From contig NZ_QLMJ01000001.1 of the NCBI RefSeq assembly GCF_003259845.1, forward strand, positions 744,001 through 808,000: a DNA stretch of 64,000 nt, given 5' to 3'. Shown piece by piece: positions 51,738-61,114 of the stretch. Position 1 is the stretch's first letter, and each line of letters opens with the position of its first letter. The notes beneath the pieces were generated by a model, which saw only the letters and a list, made by a program, of their open reading frames with translations, ran no database searches and was not told the DNA's origin. The position numbers were made by a program, and so were the translations under genes. Source of the DNA: Actinoplanes lutulentus. GTDB taxonomy: Bacteria > Actinomycetota > Actinomycetes > Mycobacteriales > Micromonosporaceae.

Positions 51738-52838
51738 TCAGGGTGAGTTGGTTGCTTCGTCGTAGAGGGATTCGAGCTTTTTGGTCTGGAGGGTGAGATT
51801 GAAGTCGGCTGTGGTGCGGCGGTGGGCCTGGGCGCCCAGGCGGTGGCGCAGGTGGGCGTCGGAGAGCAGGCGGGTCATCGCGGCCGCGAGGGCAGGCGGG
51901 TCGGCTTCGGGGCAGAGGAGGCCTGTTTCGGCGTCGGTTACCGCCTCGGGGATGCCGCTGTGGTGGGTGGAGACCACCGGGAGGCCCAGGGCGGCGGCTT
52001 CCAGGATGGTGGTGGGCAGGCCTTCGGTGTCGCCGTCGGGGGCGGTTTTGGACGGGGCTACCAGCATGCGGGATTCGGCCAGGTGGCGCTGGACGATCTC
52101 GGGTGGGTGGCTGCCGAGGAAGGTGGCGTCGAGGCGGAGCTGTTCGGCTCGGGCTCGCAGGGACGGTTCCAAGGGGCCGTCGCCGATGAAGAGGGCGCGG
52201 GGGGACTGCATCGTTGACAGGGCGGTGAGCAGGTCGCCTACGCCTTTTTTGGCGACGAAGCGGCCTACGAACGCTACGTCCCAGCGCTTCGGGACCACCG
52301 GTGGTGTGGCCGGGACCGGGACGCCGGTGTAGTGCACGCGGACCTTCGCCGGGTCGGCGCCGCGGGCTATGGCTCGGGAGCGGATCACTTCGGAGACCGC
52401 GATGATCAGGGTGGCGCGGTGGAAGACGGTACGCAGGTTGCGGCGGTAACGCAGGCCGTGCAGGCCGGAGGCGTCGGGCTGGCGGGTGACGTCGTGGCCG
52501 TGGGTGGTGACAATCAGGGGGATGTCCAGGCGGGATGCCGAACCACTGATCAGCCAGCCGTCGCCGCCGAAGTGGGCGTGTACCAGGTCGGGGCGTTGCT
52601 GGGCCAGAGCGCGGCGCAGGCGCGGGGAGTCACCGGTCAGCCGCAGGCGCAGGAAGGCTCGCGGGTCGTCGGCGAACGCTATGACGTCGTCGGCGCGGGA
52701 AAGGGGTGACTCGGTGCGGGTGGCGCCCAGGTAGGACGGGTGCCATCGGGTCAGGGCGTCGCCCTGGCCGCGGATGAAGGTCTCCGATCCGGCGAGCAGG
52801 GCGCTGCGCCAGATCGTCACCCGCGGTTCAGTGGACAT
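51738..52838 (-). CDS. GT4 glycosyltransferase
   Basis: 366 aa. N-domain with TIWRSALLAGSETFI, VHAHFGGDGW and VTTHGHDVTR; C-domain with VAFVGRFVAKKGVGDLLTAL, FIGDGPLE and a donor site EGLPTTILEAAALGLPVV. Retaining glycosyltransferase of group 4, typical of exopolysaccharide or glycolipid assembly. It overlaps the end of the GT2 gene by 11 bp and is probably translated with it. Confidence 0.92.
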   Translation of the reverse strand: MSTEPRVTIWRSALLAGSETFIRGQGDALTRWHPSYLGATRTESPLSRADDVIAFADDPRAFLRLRLTGDSPRLRRALAQQRPDLVHAHFGGDGWLISGSASRLDIPLIVTTHGHDVTRQPDASGLHGLRYRRNLRTVFHRATLIIAVSEVIRSRAIARGADPAKVRVHYTGVPVPATPPVVPKRWDVAFVGRFVAKKGVGDLLTALSTMQSPRALFIGDGPLEPSLRARAEQLRLDATFLGSHPPEIVQRHLAESRMLVAPSKTAPDGDTEGLPTTILEAAALGLPVVSTHHSGIPEAVTDAETGLLCPEADPPALAAAMTRLLSDAHLRHRLGAQAHRRTTADFNLTLQTKKLESLYDEATNSP

Positions 52839-53796
52839 CGACCGGCTGGGCCTCGGCGGGCTGTTCGCGGCGGCCCACGATCAGGTCGCGCAGGCGGGCG
52901 CGCAGCGACGGTGGCAGGGCCCAGATCTGCGCGTGGGTCAGATAGTCCAGCGCGCCGGGCCTGCCGTGGCCGCGGGCTTCGGCAAGCAGCTCGCGGAAGT
53001 GCTTCATCTCGCGGCCGGGTGCGGCCATCGAGCTGAGCACGCTCAGCGTGAAGGCGGCATACGCCCGCGGGGTGAACAGCTCCCGGTTGGAGCGCAGCCA
53101 GGCGAGCTGCTGTTCGTACGGCATCTCCAGGCTGATCCGGTGCCGGTCCTCGTCCTGATGCCACAGCACCAGCGGCTCCGGTGCGTAGATCAGCTCGACG
53201 CCGTCGTGGCGGATCGCCCGCAGCGTCCAGTCGAGTTCCTGCTGGCGGCGCAGGCCGACGGTGAACGGTACGGCCCGCAGCAGCTCGGTCGGCGCCATGA
53301 TCGTCGAGGTCTGGATGAAGCCGTCGCCGTAGAAGAGGCCGCGCCGCACGGTGAAGTACTCACTCAGTGGCTCACCCGGGCCGGGCAGCCGGCGGGGCAT
53401 CACGGAGTCGGCGCGCGGGGTGCGGTTGATCAGGCGGCTGGCGATGATCGGGAGCCGTGCTGTGCTCTCGAAGGCGAGACGACGCTGCGTCTCGACCTTG
53501 GTGGGCAGCCATTCGTCGTCGTCGTCGAGCAGGGCGACGAATCGTCCCCGGGCCTCCAGAGCGCCGATGTTGCGGGCGCGCGGTGCTTTACCCCGTTCGG
53601 GCAGCACCACGACGCGCAGACGGGGGTCGCCGATGCCGGACAGTTCCTTGACGGTCGCGTCGTCCGGGCCGTCGACCACGACGATCACTTCGAGGTCGTG
53701 GTGGGTCTGCCCGAGGGCGGACTCGGCGGCGCGGACGGCGAGTTGCGGTCGGTTGCACGTCGGGATGACGACGCTGACATCCGGATCGGTCGGCAT
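52828..53796 (-). CDS. GT2 glycosyltransferase
   Basis: 322 aa from the ATG at 53796 (MPTDPDVSVVIPTCNRP). GT-A fold: VSVVIPTCNR, the DDDDEW metal/donor site (DxD), and a later DGFIQTSTIMA and QQELDWTLRAI segment. Inverting family 2 enzyme for a surface polysaccharide. No ribosome site is visible and a TAACGT hexamer lies about 10 bp upstream, so the mRNA may be leaderless. First gene of a GT2-GT4 pair. Confidence 0.9.
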   Translation of the reverse strand: MPTDPDVSVVIPTCNRPQLAVRAAESALGQTHHDLEVIVVVDGPDDATVKELSGIGDPRLRVVVLPERGKAPRARNIGALEARGRFVALLDDDDEWLPTKVETQRRLAFESTARLPIIASRLINRTPRADSVMPRRLPGPGEPLSEYFTVRRGLFYGDGFIQTSTIMAPTELLRAVPFTVGLRRQQELDWTLRAIRHDGVELIYAPEPLVLWHQDEDRHRISLEMPYEQQLAWLRSNRELFTPRAYAAFTLSVLSSMAAPGREMKHFRELLAEARGHGRPGALDYLTHAQIWALPPSLRARLRDLIVGRREQPAEAQPVDVH

Positions 53797-53867
53797 GTGC
53801 GCGAACGTTAGGGAGCCAAGGCGAGGGCTGCGGAAACAGCCCTCGACCATTGAGCGAACTCAGTACC

Positions 53868-55589
53868 TCAGGACGTGTATCTCAGGCCGTGGCCGTATCG
53901 GAAGGTCGGGTCGGCGGTGTCGAATGGCACGTCGGGGCGGCTCGCCTCGACCGCTGCCATCGACGACGGGATGTCGAACGGCAGGTTGCCCTGCGGCTCG
54001 GCCTCGCCGAACAGCACCCGCAGGATCGCTTCCTCGGAGGCGCCGAAATTGGCGACGAGTGAGGCGGCCGACGCGGCGATCGGCGCAAGGATGGCGGGCC
54101 GATCGAGATAGATGTCGACGACGGTGGGCACGGTCGCGGCGATTCGCTGGACTCGCTCGATCTCGGCGGCCGGGAAAGCCAGCGATCCGGCCCGGAAGAA
54201 CGATTCGATCGTGTTGGCTTCGCCGCGCTGCTCGAAAGGCGCCTGCAATTTGAGGATCGCGACATCGGCTTCCTCGGGGGTGGCGACCAGCTCACCGCGC
54301 CCGCCGAGATCGGTGAGTCCCTCGGCGTAGATTTTGATGCCGGTGGCGAGCGGCAGCCGTGCCGGCCCGTCGTCCGCATTGGTCAGCAGGGTGTGCGCGG
54401 CGGCCTGAGCGGCGACGCCCTGTTCGTGGTCGCCGACGATTCGTTCCGCGGCGTCAGCGTCGACATACGGATTATCGAACAATCCGAGCCGGAACTTCTC
54501 CCGCAGCAACCGCCGGACCGAAACGTCCAGCCGCGCCTCGCTGATCGACCCGTTCTTGACCAGCGACACCAGCGTGTCAGCCCGGAATTCGCCGCCGAAC
54601 TGGTCGATCCCAGCGTCGAACGCTTTCACCATTCGCTCTTCGAATGACAGGTGCTCGACACCCCAGCAGGTGTTCGACAGAATTCCCCAGTCGGTGCAGA
54701 CGATGCCGTCGTACCCGAGCTTCTCGCGCAGCAGTCCGGTGATGATGTCCTTGTTGAACCCGAAGCCGACCTGTTCGATGTTTTTTCCGCCGAGGCAAAG
54801 ATCCACTGGCATCCCGTAATAGGGCATCAGCTGCGAGACCCCCGCGGCGATCGCGGCTTTGAACGGCTTCAGGTGCAGGTCGAACTGCCCACCGGGATAA
54901 ACCTGCTCCCGGCCATAAGCGAAATGCGGGTCCTCGCCGTCGAGTTGCGGTCCGCCGCCGGGGAAATGCTTGGCCATCACCGAGACGGATTCGGCGTTCA
55001 GGGTTACGCCTTGCAAACCGCGGATATAAGCCACCCCGAGCCGCGCCGACAATCCGGCGTCCTCACCGAACGTCGCCGACTGCCGCGCCCATCGCGGCTC
55101 GGTCGCCAGATCGATCTGCGGGTGCAGTGCGGCCCGGATGCCGACCGCGACATATTCCCGCCGGGTCAGATCGGCGAACCGTTCGACCAATTCCTCGGAT
55201 CCGATCGCGGCAAGGCCGAGCGACTCCGGGAATTGGGTGAACGGCCCGGCCAGCAACGCGGTCATCGGATTGTCGGTGAAACTGTGCCGCGGGTCGCTGG
55301 AAATCGTCACCGGAATGCCGAGCGGGTGCTTTCGAGCCTCGTCCTGCAAAGCGTTGTGCCACTGCGCGATCTCCCGCGCGCTCGGCGCGAACAGGATGTT
55401 GAAATGCGTGAGCCGCTGGCCCAGCAATTCCCGTACCGACGCTGATCCGAAAATCCCCGGAGCGTCGAAATCCCCGACGCTCGCGATCGTCTGGAAAACT
55501 AGGCCCGCTTTGTCTTCGAGCGCCATCCGGGAGAGCAGGTCCTCCACCCGCTGCTCGACGGAAATTCCCGCGTCCTGATAGGGAAACAT
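53868..55589 (-). CDS. GH3 beta-glycosidase
   Basis: 573 aa, ATG at 55589 with AGAAGGG upstream. GH3 N-domain (TIM barrel) with PVTISSDPRHSF, EPRWAR.SATFGED, AKHFPGGG (substrate-binding KH) and the nucleophile Asp in GIVCTDWG. The second domain (about 400-570) has a PFEQRG loop and the closing LPFDIPSS and YGHGLRY. No signal peptide, so it works on imported oligosaccharides, probably beta-glucosides or xylosides. It lies 141 bp downstream of the sugar MFS on the same strand, under a TetR with paired operators. Confidence 0.93.
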   Translation of the reverse strand: MFPYQDAGISVEQRVEDLLSRMALEDKAGLVFQTIASVGDFDAPGIFGSASVRELLGQRLTHFNILFAPSAREIAQWHNALQDEARKHPLGIPVTISSDPRHSFTDNPMTALLAGPFTQFPESLGLAAIGSEELVERFADLTRREYVAVGIRAALHPQIDLATEPRWARQSATFGEDAGLSARLGVAYIRGLQGVTLNAESVSVMAKHFPGGGPQLDGEDPHFAYGREQVYPGGQFDLHLKPFKAAIAAGVSQLMPYYGMPVDLCLGGKNIEQVGFGFNKDIITGLLREKLGYDGIVCTDWGILSNTCWGVEHLSFEERMVKAFDAGIDQFGGEFRADTLVSLVKNGSISEARLDVSVRRLLREKFRLGLFDNPYVDADAAERIVGDHEQGVAAQAAAHTLLTNADDGPARLPLATGIKIYAEGLTDLGGRGELVATPEEADVAILKLQAPFEQRGEANTIESFFRAGSLAFPAAEIERVQRIAATVPTVVDIYLDRPAILAPIAASAASLVANFGASEEAILRVLFGEAEPQGNLPFDIPSSMAAVEASRPDVPFDTADPTFRYGHGLRYTS

Positions 55590-55729
55590 TCAAAACCCTT
55601 CTTTCGTACGCCCAAACAACAAGCTGAAGCGGTGCTCCGGGTTCAAGGGGCCGCGCTCGCAAAGACATTGCTCTGATCAGTGGACGGGGCTTTTTCGGCT
55701 TTTCCGGATTTTTCGCTTTTTTCAGCTTT

Positions 55730-56968
55730 TCAGCGGACCGCTTTGATCGGGGCCACCGCGAACCCGCCGAGCACCATCAACACGATCGCGATCGGGAACA
55801 GCGCCGCATATCCGAAGGCCACAACGATCACCCCGGCCACGCCAGGAGCCAGCACCTGCGGCAACGTAGCGGCGATGTTGACGACACCCAGATCCTTGGC
55901 CGCGTCGTCCGGCGACGGCAGAACCTGTGTCACCAGCGCCGTGTCGACGGACTGGAAGAACCCGAAGCCGAGCCCGGTCACCAGCGCGAAGATCAGCATC
56001 CCGGTCTTGGTGGGCATCAGCCACGGCCCGATCAGGCCGGCCGCACAGATGATCGCCGAGATGTAGATGAAGATCTTCCGGCGGCCGACCCGGTCGGAGA
56101 GCGGCCCGCCGATCGCGATCGAGATCAGCATGGTGGCGAGGCTGGCGATCCCGAGCACCGGCACGAAGTCAACCGCGTCGTCGCCGAGCCCGATGTGGTC
56201 CTGCAGGATGTACAGCTGGTAGTTGCTGATCCCGAAGTAACCCAGGTACAGCAGGAAACGCCCGAGGAAGGCCCAGCCGAAATCCGGGTGCTTACGCGGG
56301 TTGAAGTAGAACGTACGCAGCAGCGCGGCCACGTCGAACGGGCGGCGCTCGTCCGCACGGTTGTCCCGGTCCGGGCTGAACACCACGAAGATCGTGAACG
56401 CGACCAGGGCGATCCCGCCGAACAGCAGATATCCGGTACCGACCGACTCGGCGAACCGGGTGCCGACGATCTGCCCGCCGAGCGCGCCGAACATCGCGGC
56501 GAACCCGGTGATCGCGGCGAACGTACCCCGCTTGGCCTCCGGGACCCGGTCGGGCATGACGGCGCTGAGCGGCCCCTGCGCGAAGTTGTAGGCGATCTGC
56601 GTGATCGTCCAGGCGATGCCGATCTGCACCAGGGTGTTCGCGGCGGCCATCCCGATCAGGGCGAGGCCACCGACCAGGGCGCCACCGATGATCCACGGCG
56701 CGCGCGGGCCGAACCGGCTGCGGGTGCGGTCCGAGATGGTGCCGGCGAGCGGCTGGGCCAGCATCGCGGCGAAGGCGCCGATGGTGGCGACGATCGCCAG
56801 GTTGGCCGCCTTGTTGCCCGGGTCGAGGTCCTCGATCTGGAGCGGCAGCAACACGCTCGGGATCGCGCCCCAGAGGACGAACATGCCGACGTTGGCCGGG
56901 AAGAGCGTGAACTTCAGCCGGCGCAAGTCTTGGCTTTTTTCCTGCGCGGGAGGTGACAGCACAGCCAC
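55730..56968 (-). CDS. MFS sugar transporter
   Basis: 412 aa, GTG start with GAGAGGACC upstream. Twelve helices; QPLAGTISDRTRSRFGPRAPWI is the loop 2-3 signature of the GPH/SLC45-like MFS sugar carriers, and GGPLSDRVGRRKIF is its second-half counterpart. Likely imports the glycoside cleaved by the GH3 enzyme encoded next. A 15-bp operator palindrome lies 50 bp upstream of the start. Confidence 0.92.
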   Translation of the reverse strand: MAVLSPPAQEKSQDLRRLKFTLFPANVGMFVLWGAIPSVLLPLQIEDLDPGNKAANLAIVATIGAFAAMLAQPLAGTISDRTRSRFGPRAPWIIGGALVGGLALIGMAAANTLVQIGIAWTITQIAYNFAQGPLSAVMPDRVPEAKRGTFAAITGFAAMFGALGGQIVGTRFAESVGTGYLLFGGIALVAFTIFVVFSPDRDNRADERRPFDVAALLRTFYFNPRKHPDFGWAFLGRFLLYLGYFGISNYQLYILQDHIGLGDDAVDFVPVLGIASLATMLISIAIGGPLSDRVGRRKIFIYISAIICAAGLIGPWLMPTKTGMLIFALVTGLGFGFFQSVDTALVTQVLPSPDDAAKDLGVVNIAATLPQVLAPGVAGVIVVAFGYAALFPIAIVLMVLGGFAVAPIKAVR

Positions 56969-57017
56969 GGGAAGGTCCTCTCAAACGGGCCCGAGTGTGT
57001 TACGGCCGGGTTAATAA

Positions 57018-57032
57018 TTCCCCGTGGGGGAA
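57018..57032. promoter_or_regulatory. TetR operator candidate, MFS side
   Basis: TTCCCCGTGGGGGAA, a 15-bp palindrome, 50 bp upstream of the MFS start. An almost identical site (13 of 15) lies at 57080-57094 on the TetR side; centre-to-centre distance 62 bp. Confidence 0.75.
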
Positions 57033-57079
57033 AACTAGGTCCCAGGTCACCGCGAGGTCAATAGGGTGATGTGGCTTAC

Positions 57080-57094
57080 TTCCCGCTGGGGGAA
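57080..57094. promoter_or_regulatory. TetR operator candidate, regulator side
   Basis: TTCCCGCTGGGGGAA, the partner of the site at 57018-57032, 47 bp upstream of the TetR start codon. The two copies placed about equally far from the divergent genes suggest repression of both by the TetR protein. Confidence 0.75.
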
Positions 57095-57140
57095 ATATGC
57101 TGTGCGCCGGCGGGTGGCAACAAGGGGGCGAACGGGCGAT

Positions 57141-57854
57141 ATGGCATCGAATTCAGAGGAGCCGGACTCTGCGAGGCTGAGTTCTTCGGGGCGCCGCGCT
57201 GAAGGGCCGGCGCGCAGGCGGGGGCGTCCGCCTCGGATCAGCCGGGACCGCATCGTGGCCGAGGCTCGCACGATGGATCCGGCAACGCTGACCATGCAGG
57301 CCGTCGCGGAACGCCTCGGCGTCGACCGCAAAGCGCTGAACTACCACGTCAGCGACCGGGACGGACTGCTCGAACTGGTCGCCCTCAACGTCCTGCACTC
57401 CGAGGTGGCCGAGACCGAGCCACCACTGGATGCGGACTGGCGCGACGCAGTCCGGCACTTCGCCCGGACGATGCGTGCCGCGATGGTGCGTACCGGGGCG
57501 CTGTTCGAATACGTCCGGGTCCCGGTCGGCGGACTGTCCAGCCTGGCCCCGGCCGAACGGCTGGCGGAAACGCTGATGGCGGCCGGCTTCGACGACCAGG
57601 ACGTGGCCCGGGCACTCGGATTCATAGCCGAGTTCGTCTTCTCCTCAGCCCGCGACGCCATCATGATCGACCGCCACGGCGTCCACCCGCAGGTCACCGA
57701 GATCCAGAAGGCGCTGGACGCGGCGCCGGCGGAGGATTACCGGACGATGCGCCGCCTGATGCTCAACCAGTTCCAGCCGGGCGACGCCCAACTCGAATTC
57801 GACCTGCGAATCTTCATAGCCGGCATGGACCACCTGCTGTCCACCAAGATCTGA
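57141..57854 (+). CDS. TetR-family regulator of the GH3/MFS genes
   Basis: 237 aa from the ATG at 57141. About 30 Arg/Ser-rich residues, then the HTH (SRDRIVAEARTMDPATLTMQAVAERLGVDRKALNYHV, about 34-70) and a TetR_C_1-like ligand domain with FARTMRAAMVRTG and FIAEFVFSSARDA. It is divergent from the sugar MFS, with two matching palindromes between them, so it most likely represses sugar uptake and hydrolysis until a sugar is bound. Confidence 0.9.
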   Translation: MASNSEEPDSARLSSSGRRAEGPARRRGRPPRISRDRIVAEARTMDPATLTMQAVAERLGVDRKALNYHVSDRDGLLELVALNVLHSEVAETEPPLDADWRDAVRHFARTMRAAMVRTGALFEYVRVPVGGLSSLAPAERLAETLMAAGFDDQDVARALGFIAEFVFSSARDAIMIDRHGVHPQVTEIQKALDAAPAEDYRTMRRLMLNQFQPGDAQLEFDLRIFIAGMDHLLSTKI

Positions 57855-57922
57855 CCCAGCCAGCTCCCAAGGCCGGCACTCACAGCTGGCGCTCACAGGA
57901 CGTGAAACGACCGCGAGCACCA

Positions 57923-58023
57923 GCCGGCTGCGGGGGTGCGCATCGAACCTGAAGTCGACACGCATGCGGCCGATTCCGCTGTGCGTGTCGATTTGAGGTG
58001 CGGATTGAACCTGAAGTCGACAC
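57923..58023. repeat. F2 palindromic repeat, one full and one partial copy (plus an F1 remnant)
   Basis: Full 39-bp unit at 57985-58023 (GTGTCGA...TCGACAC); a 3' part of another ends at 57961, 62 bp before. Just upstream, CGACCGCGAGCACCAGCC (57908-57925) is an F1 right arm without a clear left arm. Confidence 0.8.
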
Positions 58024-58099
58024 GGAACGGCCGTTCGCTGGGCGCGTGCCCAGTTGAGCCGCGCGCTCCATCGCTGACGATCTCGTTGCCGCGGGGCGG

Positions 58100-58213
58100 G
58101 CCGTCGCTCAGACCTGTAATCGGAGCCCCATAACGTGGCTGTTCTACGGCTCGCGCCATCGAGCCGTAGAACAGCCACGTTATGCGAGTCCGATAACCCG
58201 TCTGAGCTACGGC
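58100..58213. repeat. F3 63-bp hairpin repeats including a 25-bp perfect inverted repeat
   Basis: Two 51-bp units start at 58100 and 58163, 63 bp apart, each opening with GCCGT and closing with CTACGGC or similar. The second half of unit 1 and the first half of unit 2 form a perfect 25-bp inverted repeat (arms 58129-58153 and 58160-58184) around a 6-nt loop, and the outer parts pair imperfectly. Two more F3 units are at 63271 and 63334. Confidence 0.92.
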
Positions 58214-58583
58214 TCGCCTGGCGGCCGGCCCGCCGGGCGGGCAAACACCCGCCCCGCCCCGCCCCGCCTCGCCTCACATCGCCTCGCCTCACATCGCCTC
58301 GCCTCACATCGCCTCGCCTCGCCCTCGCCCTCCACCGCGCTGCCCCGCAACGCCCCGGCTCGCCTCGCCTCACCGGGCACCGGGCACCGGGCACCGAGCG
58401 GTGGGCGGGCTGGTGGGGTTGAGGGTGACGGAGGGCCTGGGGTGGCGCCTGCGGGCGCCGGGGGGAGGGGCCGCAGGTGGCGAGGGGGGCTGGAGGTGGT
58501 TGATGCGGTTGTGAGGCCCGCGGGCGCGTACAAAAGGGGGTGGGATCTTCGCCCGGAATGTACCTTTGGTTCGGGGCGATCGA
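58214..58583. other. Gene-free spacer with short tandem repeats and F4 copy 2
   Basis: Contains a 15-bp repeat GCCTCGCCTCACATC three times (58266-58310), a 7-bp CACCGGG repeat (58371-58393), and the second copy of the 67-bp F4 element (58453-58519, the partner of 51634-51700). No gene is supported. The last 64 bp should hold the promoter of the P-type ATPase gene. Confidence 0.8.
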
Positions 58584-61106
58584 ATGGAACAGGTGATGCT
58601 CGCGCCGGCCGAGGGGCTGACCGAGGTTGAGGCTGAGGCGCGGCGGCGTCGTGGCGAGGCGAACACCGCGGTGCAGGGTGGGTCGCGGAGTTATGGCGAG
58701 ATTCTGCGGACGAACGTATTTTCGTTCTTCAATCTCATTCTCTTTGTGATCGGTGCGGCGCTGCTGGCGCTGGAGCGGTACAGCGATGCGCTGATCAGTG
58801 TCGGACTTGGCCTGATCAATGCGGTCATCAGTGCGGCGCAGGAGATTCGGGCCAAGCGCAAGCTGGACCGGCTGCAGTTGCTGGACCGCACCGGGGTGGT
58901 GGTGATCCGGGACGGTCAGGAAAAGGAGATCGCTCCGGACCGGGTGGTGCGTGGGGACGTGCTGCGGGTGCGGCCCGGCGACCAGATCGTCGTTGACGGG
59001 CCGCTGCTGGACGGCGGGCGGCTCGAAGCCGACGAGTCGCTGCTGACCGGAGAGAGCGACCCGGTCGTCAAGCATCCCGGTGACGAGCTGCGGTCCGGCA
59101 GTCTCTGCGTGGCCGGTGACGGGCATCAGCAGGCGCGCGATGTCGGCGCGCACAGTTATGCCGGGCGGCTCACCGCGGAAGCGCGGCGGTCGACCACCGA
59201 CAAGACGCCGTTGCAGCGGCGGATCGAGTTCATCGTGCGGCTCGTCATGGCACTGACCGCGCTGATGAGCGGGGCCATCATCGCGCAGGCCGCCATCGAG
59301 GGGTTCAGCGTTCTGCGGGTCGTGCAGATCACCGCGGTGCTGTCCGGACTCGTACCCTATGGGTTGTTCTTTCTGATCGCGCTCGCCTATACCGCCGGGG
59401 CGGTCCGGATCGCGCGGCACGGTGCGCTGGTGCAGCAGGTCAACGCGGTCGAGTCGGTCAGCAACGTGGACGTGGTGTGCACCGACAAGACCGGCACCCT
59501 GACCACCGGGCAGCTGACCCTGGAAGAGATCGTCCCGCTCGGCGGGCACGAGTACGGCGAGGTGTCCGCGGCGCTGGGCAGCGTCGCGCACAACGCGACC
59601 ACCCCGAACCTGACGGCACTCGCGCTGGTCGCGGCGCTGCCGGGTGACCCCTGGGAGGTACGCGACGAGGTCCCGTTCTCGTCCTCGCTGCGATGGTCGG
59701 GTCTCGTCGCCGACGAGGGCACCTGGGTGCTCGGCGCTCCGGACGCGCTGGCGCATCGGCTGCGTACGCCGGTACCGGCCGCCGAGGTCACCGAACGGAC
59801 CGGGCTCGGCCTGCGGGTGCTGCTGCTGGCCCGCGCGGAAGAATCAGGCCTGCGGGACGACGAGGGACATCCTGATCTGCCGATGCTCATCCCCGTGGCA
59901 CTCGTGGCGCTCGCCGACGAACTGCGGGACGAGGTCGTCGAGACGGTTCAGCGGTTCCACGCCGAGGGCGTGTCGCTCAAGGTGCTCTCCGGCGACGATC
60001 CGCGTACGGTCGCCGCGATCGCCCGCCGCGCCGGGATCGACGCCGAGGAACCGGTTCCCGGGGCGGCCCTCGACGACCTGGACGACGCGGCGCTGGACGC
60101 GGTCGTGGCTAAAACGGCGGTCTTCGGCCGGGTCGCGCCGGAGCACAAGGAACGGATCGTGCGGTCGCTGCGGCGGCAGGGCCGGTACGTCGCGATGATC
60201 GGCGACGGGGTGAACGACGCCCGCGCGCTCAAGCAGGCGCACATCGGTGTGGCGATGCGCAGCGGCAGCGCGGTCACCAAGGACGTCGCGGACATCGTGC
60301 TGGTGGAGGACTCGTTCGCGGCGCTGCCTCCGGCTCAGCAGGAGGGCCGGAAGATCATCAACGGGATCGGGATCTCGTTGTACGTGTTCCTGGCCCGGGT
60401 GGTCAGCCAGGGGCTGGTGATTCTGACCGTCACGATGCTGGGGCTGGGGTTCCCGTACTCGCCGACGCAGGTCGGGCTGACGATGTTCACGGTCGGGGTG
60501 CCGACGGTGTTCCTGACGTTCTGGGCGAAGCCGACACGCCCCGATCCCGACATGTTGCGCAATCTCGTGAGGTTTGTTGTTCCCGCCTCGGTCGTCACCG
60601 CCACCTTCGGAGCGATGGTCTACACCGCGCTGTACGAAATGATCGTGAAGGGCTTCAGCTCAGGACGCCGGACACCGCACGAGATCATCTCCGAATTCGA
60701 GAGCTACACCGGTCTCACCTACGGCATCGACGCCGACTTCACCACGGCCTCGGCCACGATCCTGGCGCAGACCGGGCTGTCGACGTTCTTCTGCTTCGCG
60801 TCGTTCGGGCTGATCCTGTTCCTGGCGCCGCGGTCCAAAGCGTTCGCCGCGTGGACCACGCCGACCGGGGACACGCGGCCGGCTCTGCTGGTGCTGGGGT
60901 TGTGCGTGACGTTCAGCGCGATTCTGTGCGTGCCGGTCTTCTGGCAGTATTTCGGGTTGATCGGACCGTCCCGGCCGGTGTTCTTCGTGGTGCTGCCGGC
61001 TCTGCTGCTGTGGTACGGCACGTTGACGATCGTGCTGCGGGTCCGGTTGTTCGACCGGTTGCTGGGGCTGGAGAACTTCTCAGATCGGGAGCACGACCAC
61101 CGATAA
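58584..61106 (+). CDS. P-type cation-transporting ATPase (CtpE-like)
   Basis: 840 aa from the ATG at 58584. Core motifs: LLTGES (actuator), CTDKTGTLTTG (phosphorylated Asp), GDGVNDARALK and, in M4, GLVPYGLFF where Ca2+ or heavy-metal pumps have PEGL or CPC. With Pro then Tyr, this fits the CtpE-type group, reported to move Ca2+ in mycobacteria. Eight to ten helices; no N-terminal metal-binding domain. The final three or four helices are widely spaced, with a long loop (about 690-725). Substrate: Ca2+ likely, not proved. The next gene starts 8 bp on. Confidence 0.9.
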   Translation: MEQVMLAPAEGLTEVEAEARRRRGEANTAVQGGSRSYGEILRTNVFSFFNLILFVIGAALLALERYSDALISVGLGLINAVISAAQEIRAKRKLDRLQLLDRTGVVVIRDGQEKEIAPDRVVRGDVLRVRPGDQIVVDGPLLDGGRLEADESLLTGESDPVVKHPGDELRSGSLCVAGDGHQQARDVGAHSYAGRLTAEARRSTTDKTPLQRRIEFIVRLVMALTALMSGAIIAQAAIEGFSVLRVVQITAVLSGLVPYGLFFLIALAYTAGAVRIARHGALVQQVNAVESVSNVDVVCTDKTGTLTTGQLTLEEIVPLGGHEYGEVSAALGSVAHNATTPNLTALALVAALPGDPWEVRDEVPFSSSLRWSGLVADEGTWVLGAPDALAHRLRTPVPAAEVTERTGLGLRVLLLARAEESGLRDDEGHPDLPMLIPVALVALADELRDEVVETVQRFHAEGVSLKVLSGDDPRTVAAIARRAGIDAEEPVPGAALDDLDDAALDAVVAKTAVFGRVAPEHKERIVRSLRRQGRYVAMIGDGVNDARALKQAHIGVAMRSGSAVTKDVADIVLVEDSFAALPPAQQEGRKIINGIGISLYVFLARVVSQGLVILTVTMLGLGFPYSPTQVGLTMFTVGVPTVFLTFWAKPTRPDPDMLRNLVRFVVPASVVTATFGAMVYTALYEMIVKGFSSGRRTPHEIISEFESYTGLTYGIDADFTTASATILAQTGLSTFFCFASFGLILFLAPRSKAFAAWTTPTGDTRPALLVLGLCVTFSAILCVPVFWQYFGLIGPSRPVFFVVLPALLLWYGTLTIVLRVRLFDRLLGLENFSDREHDHR

Positions 61107-61114
61107 TTCGGGCC

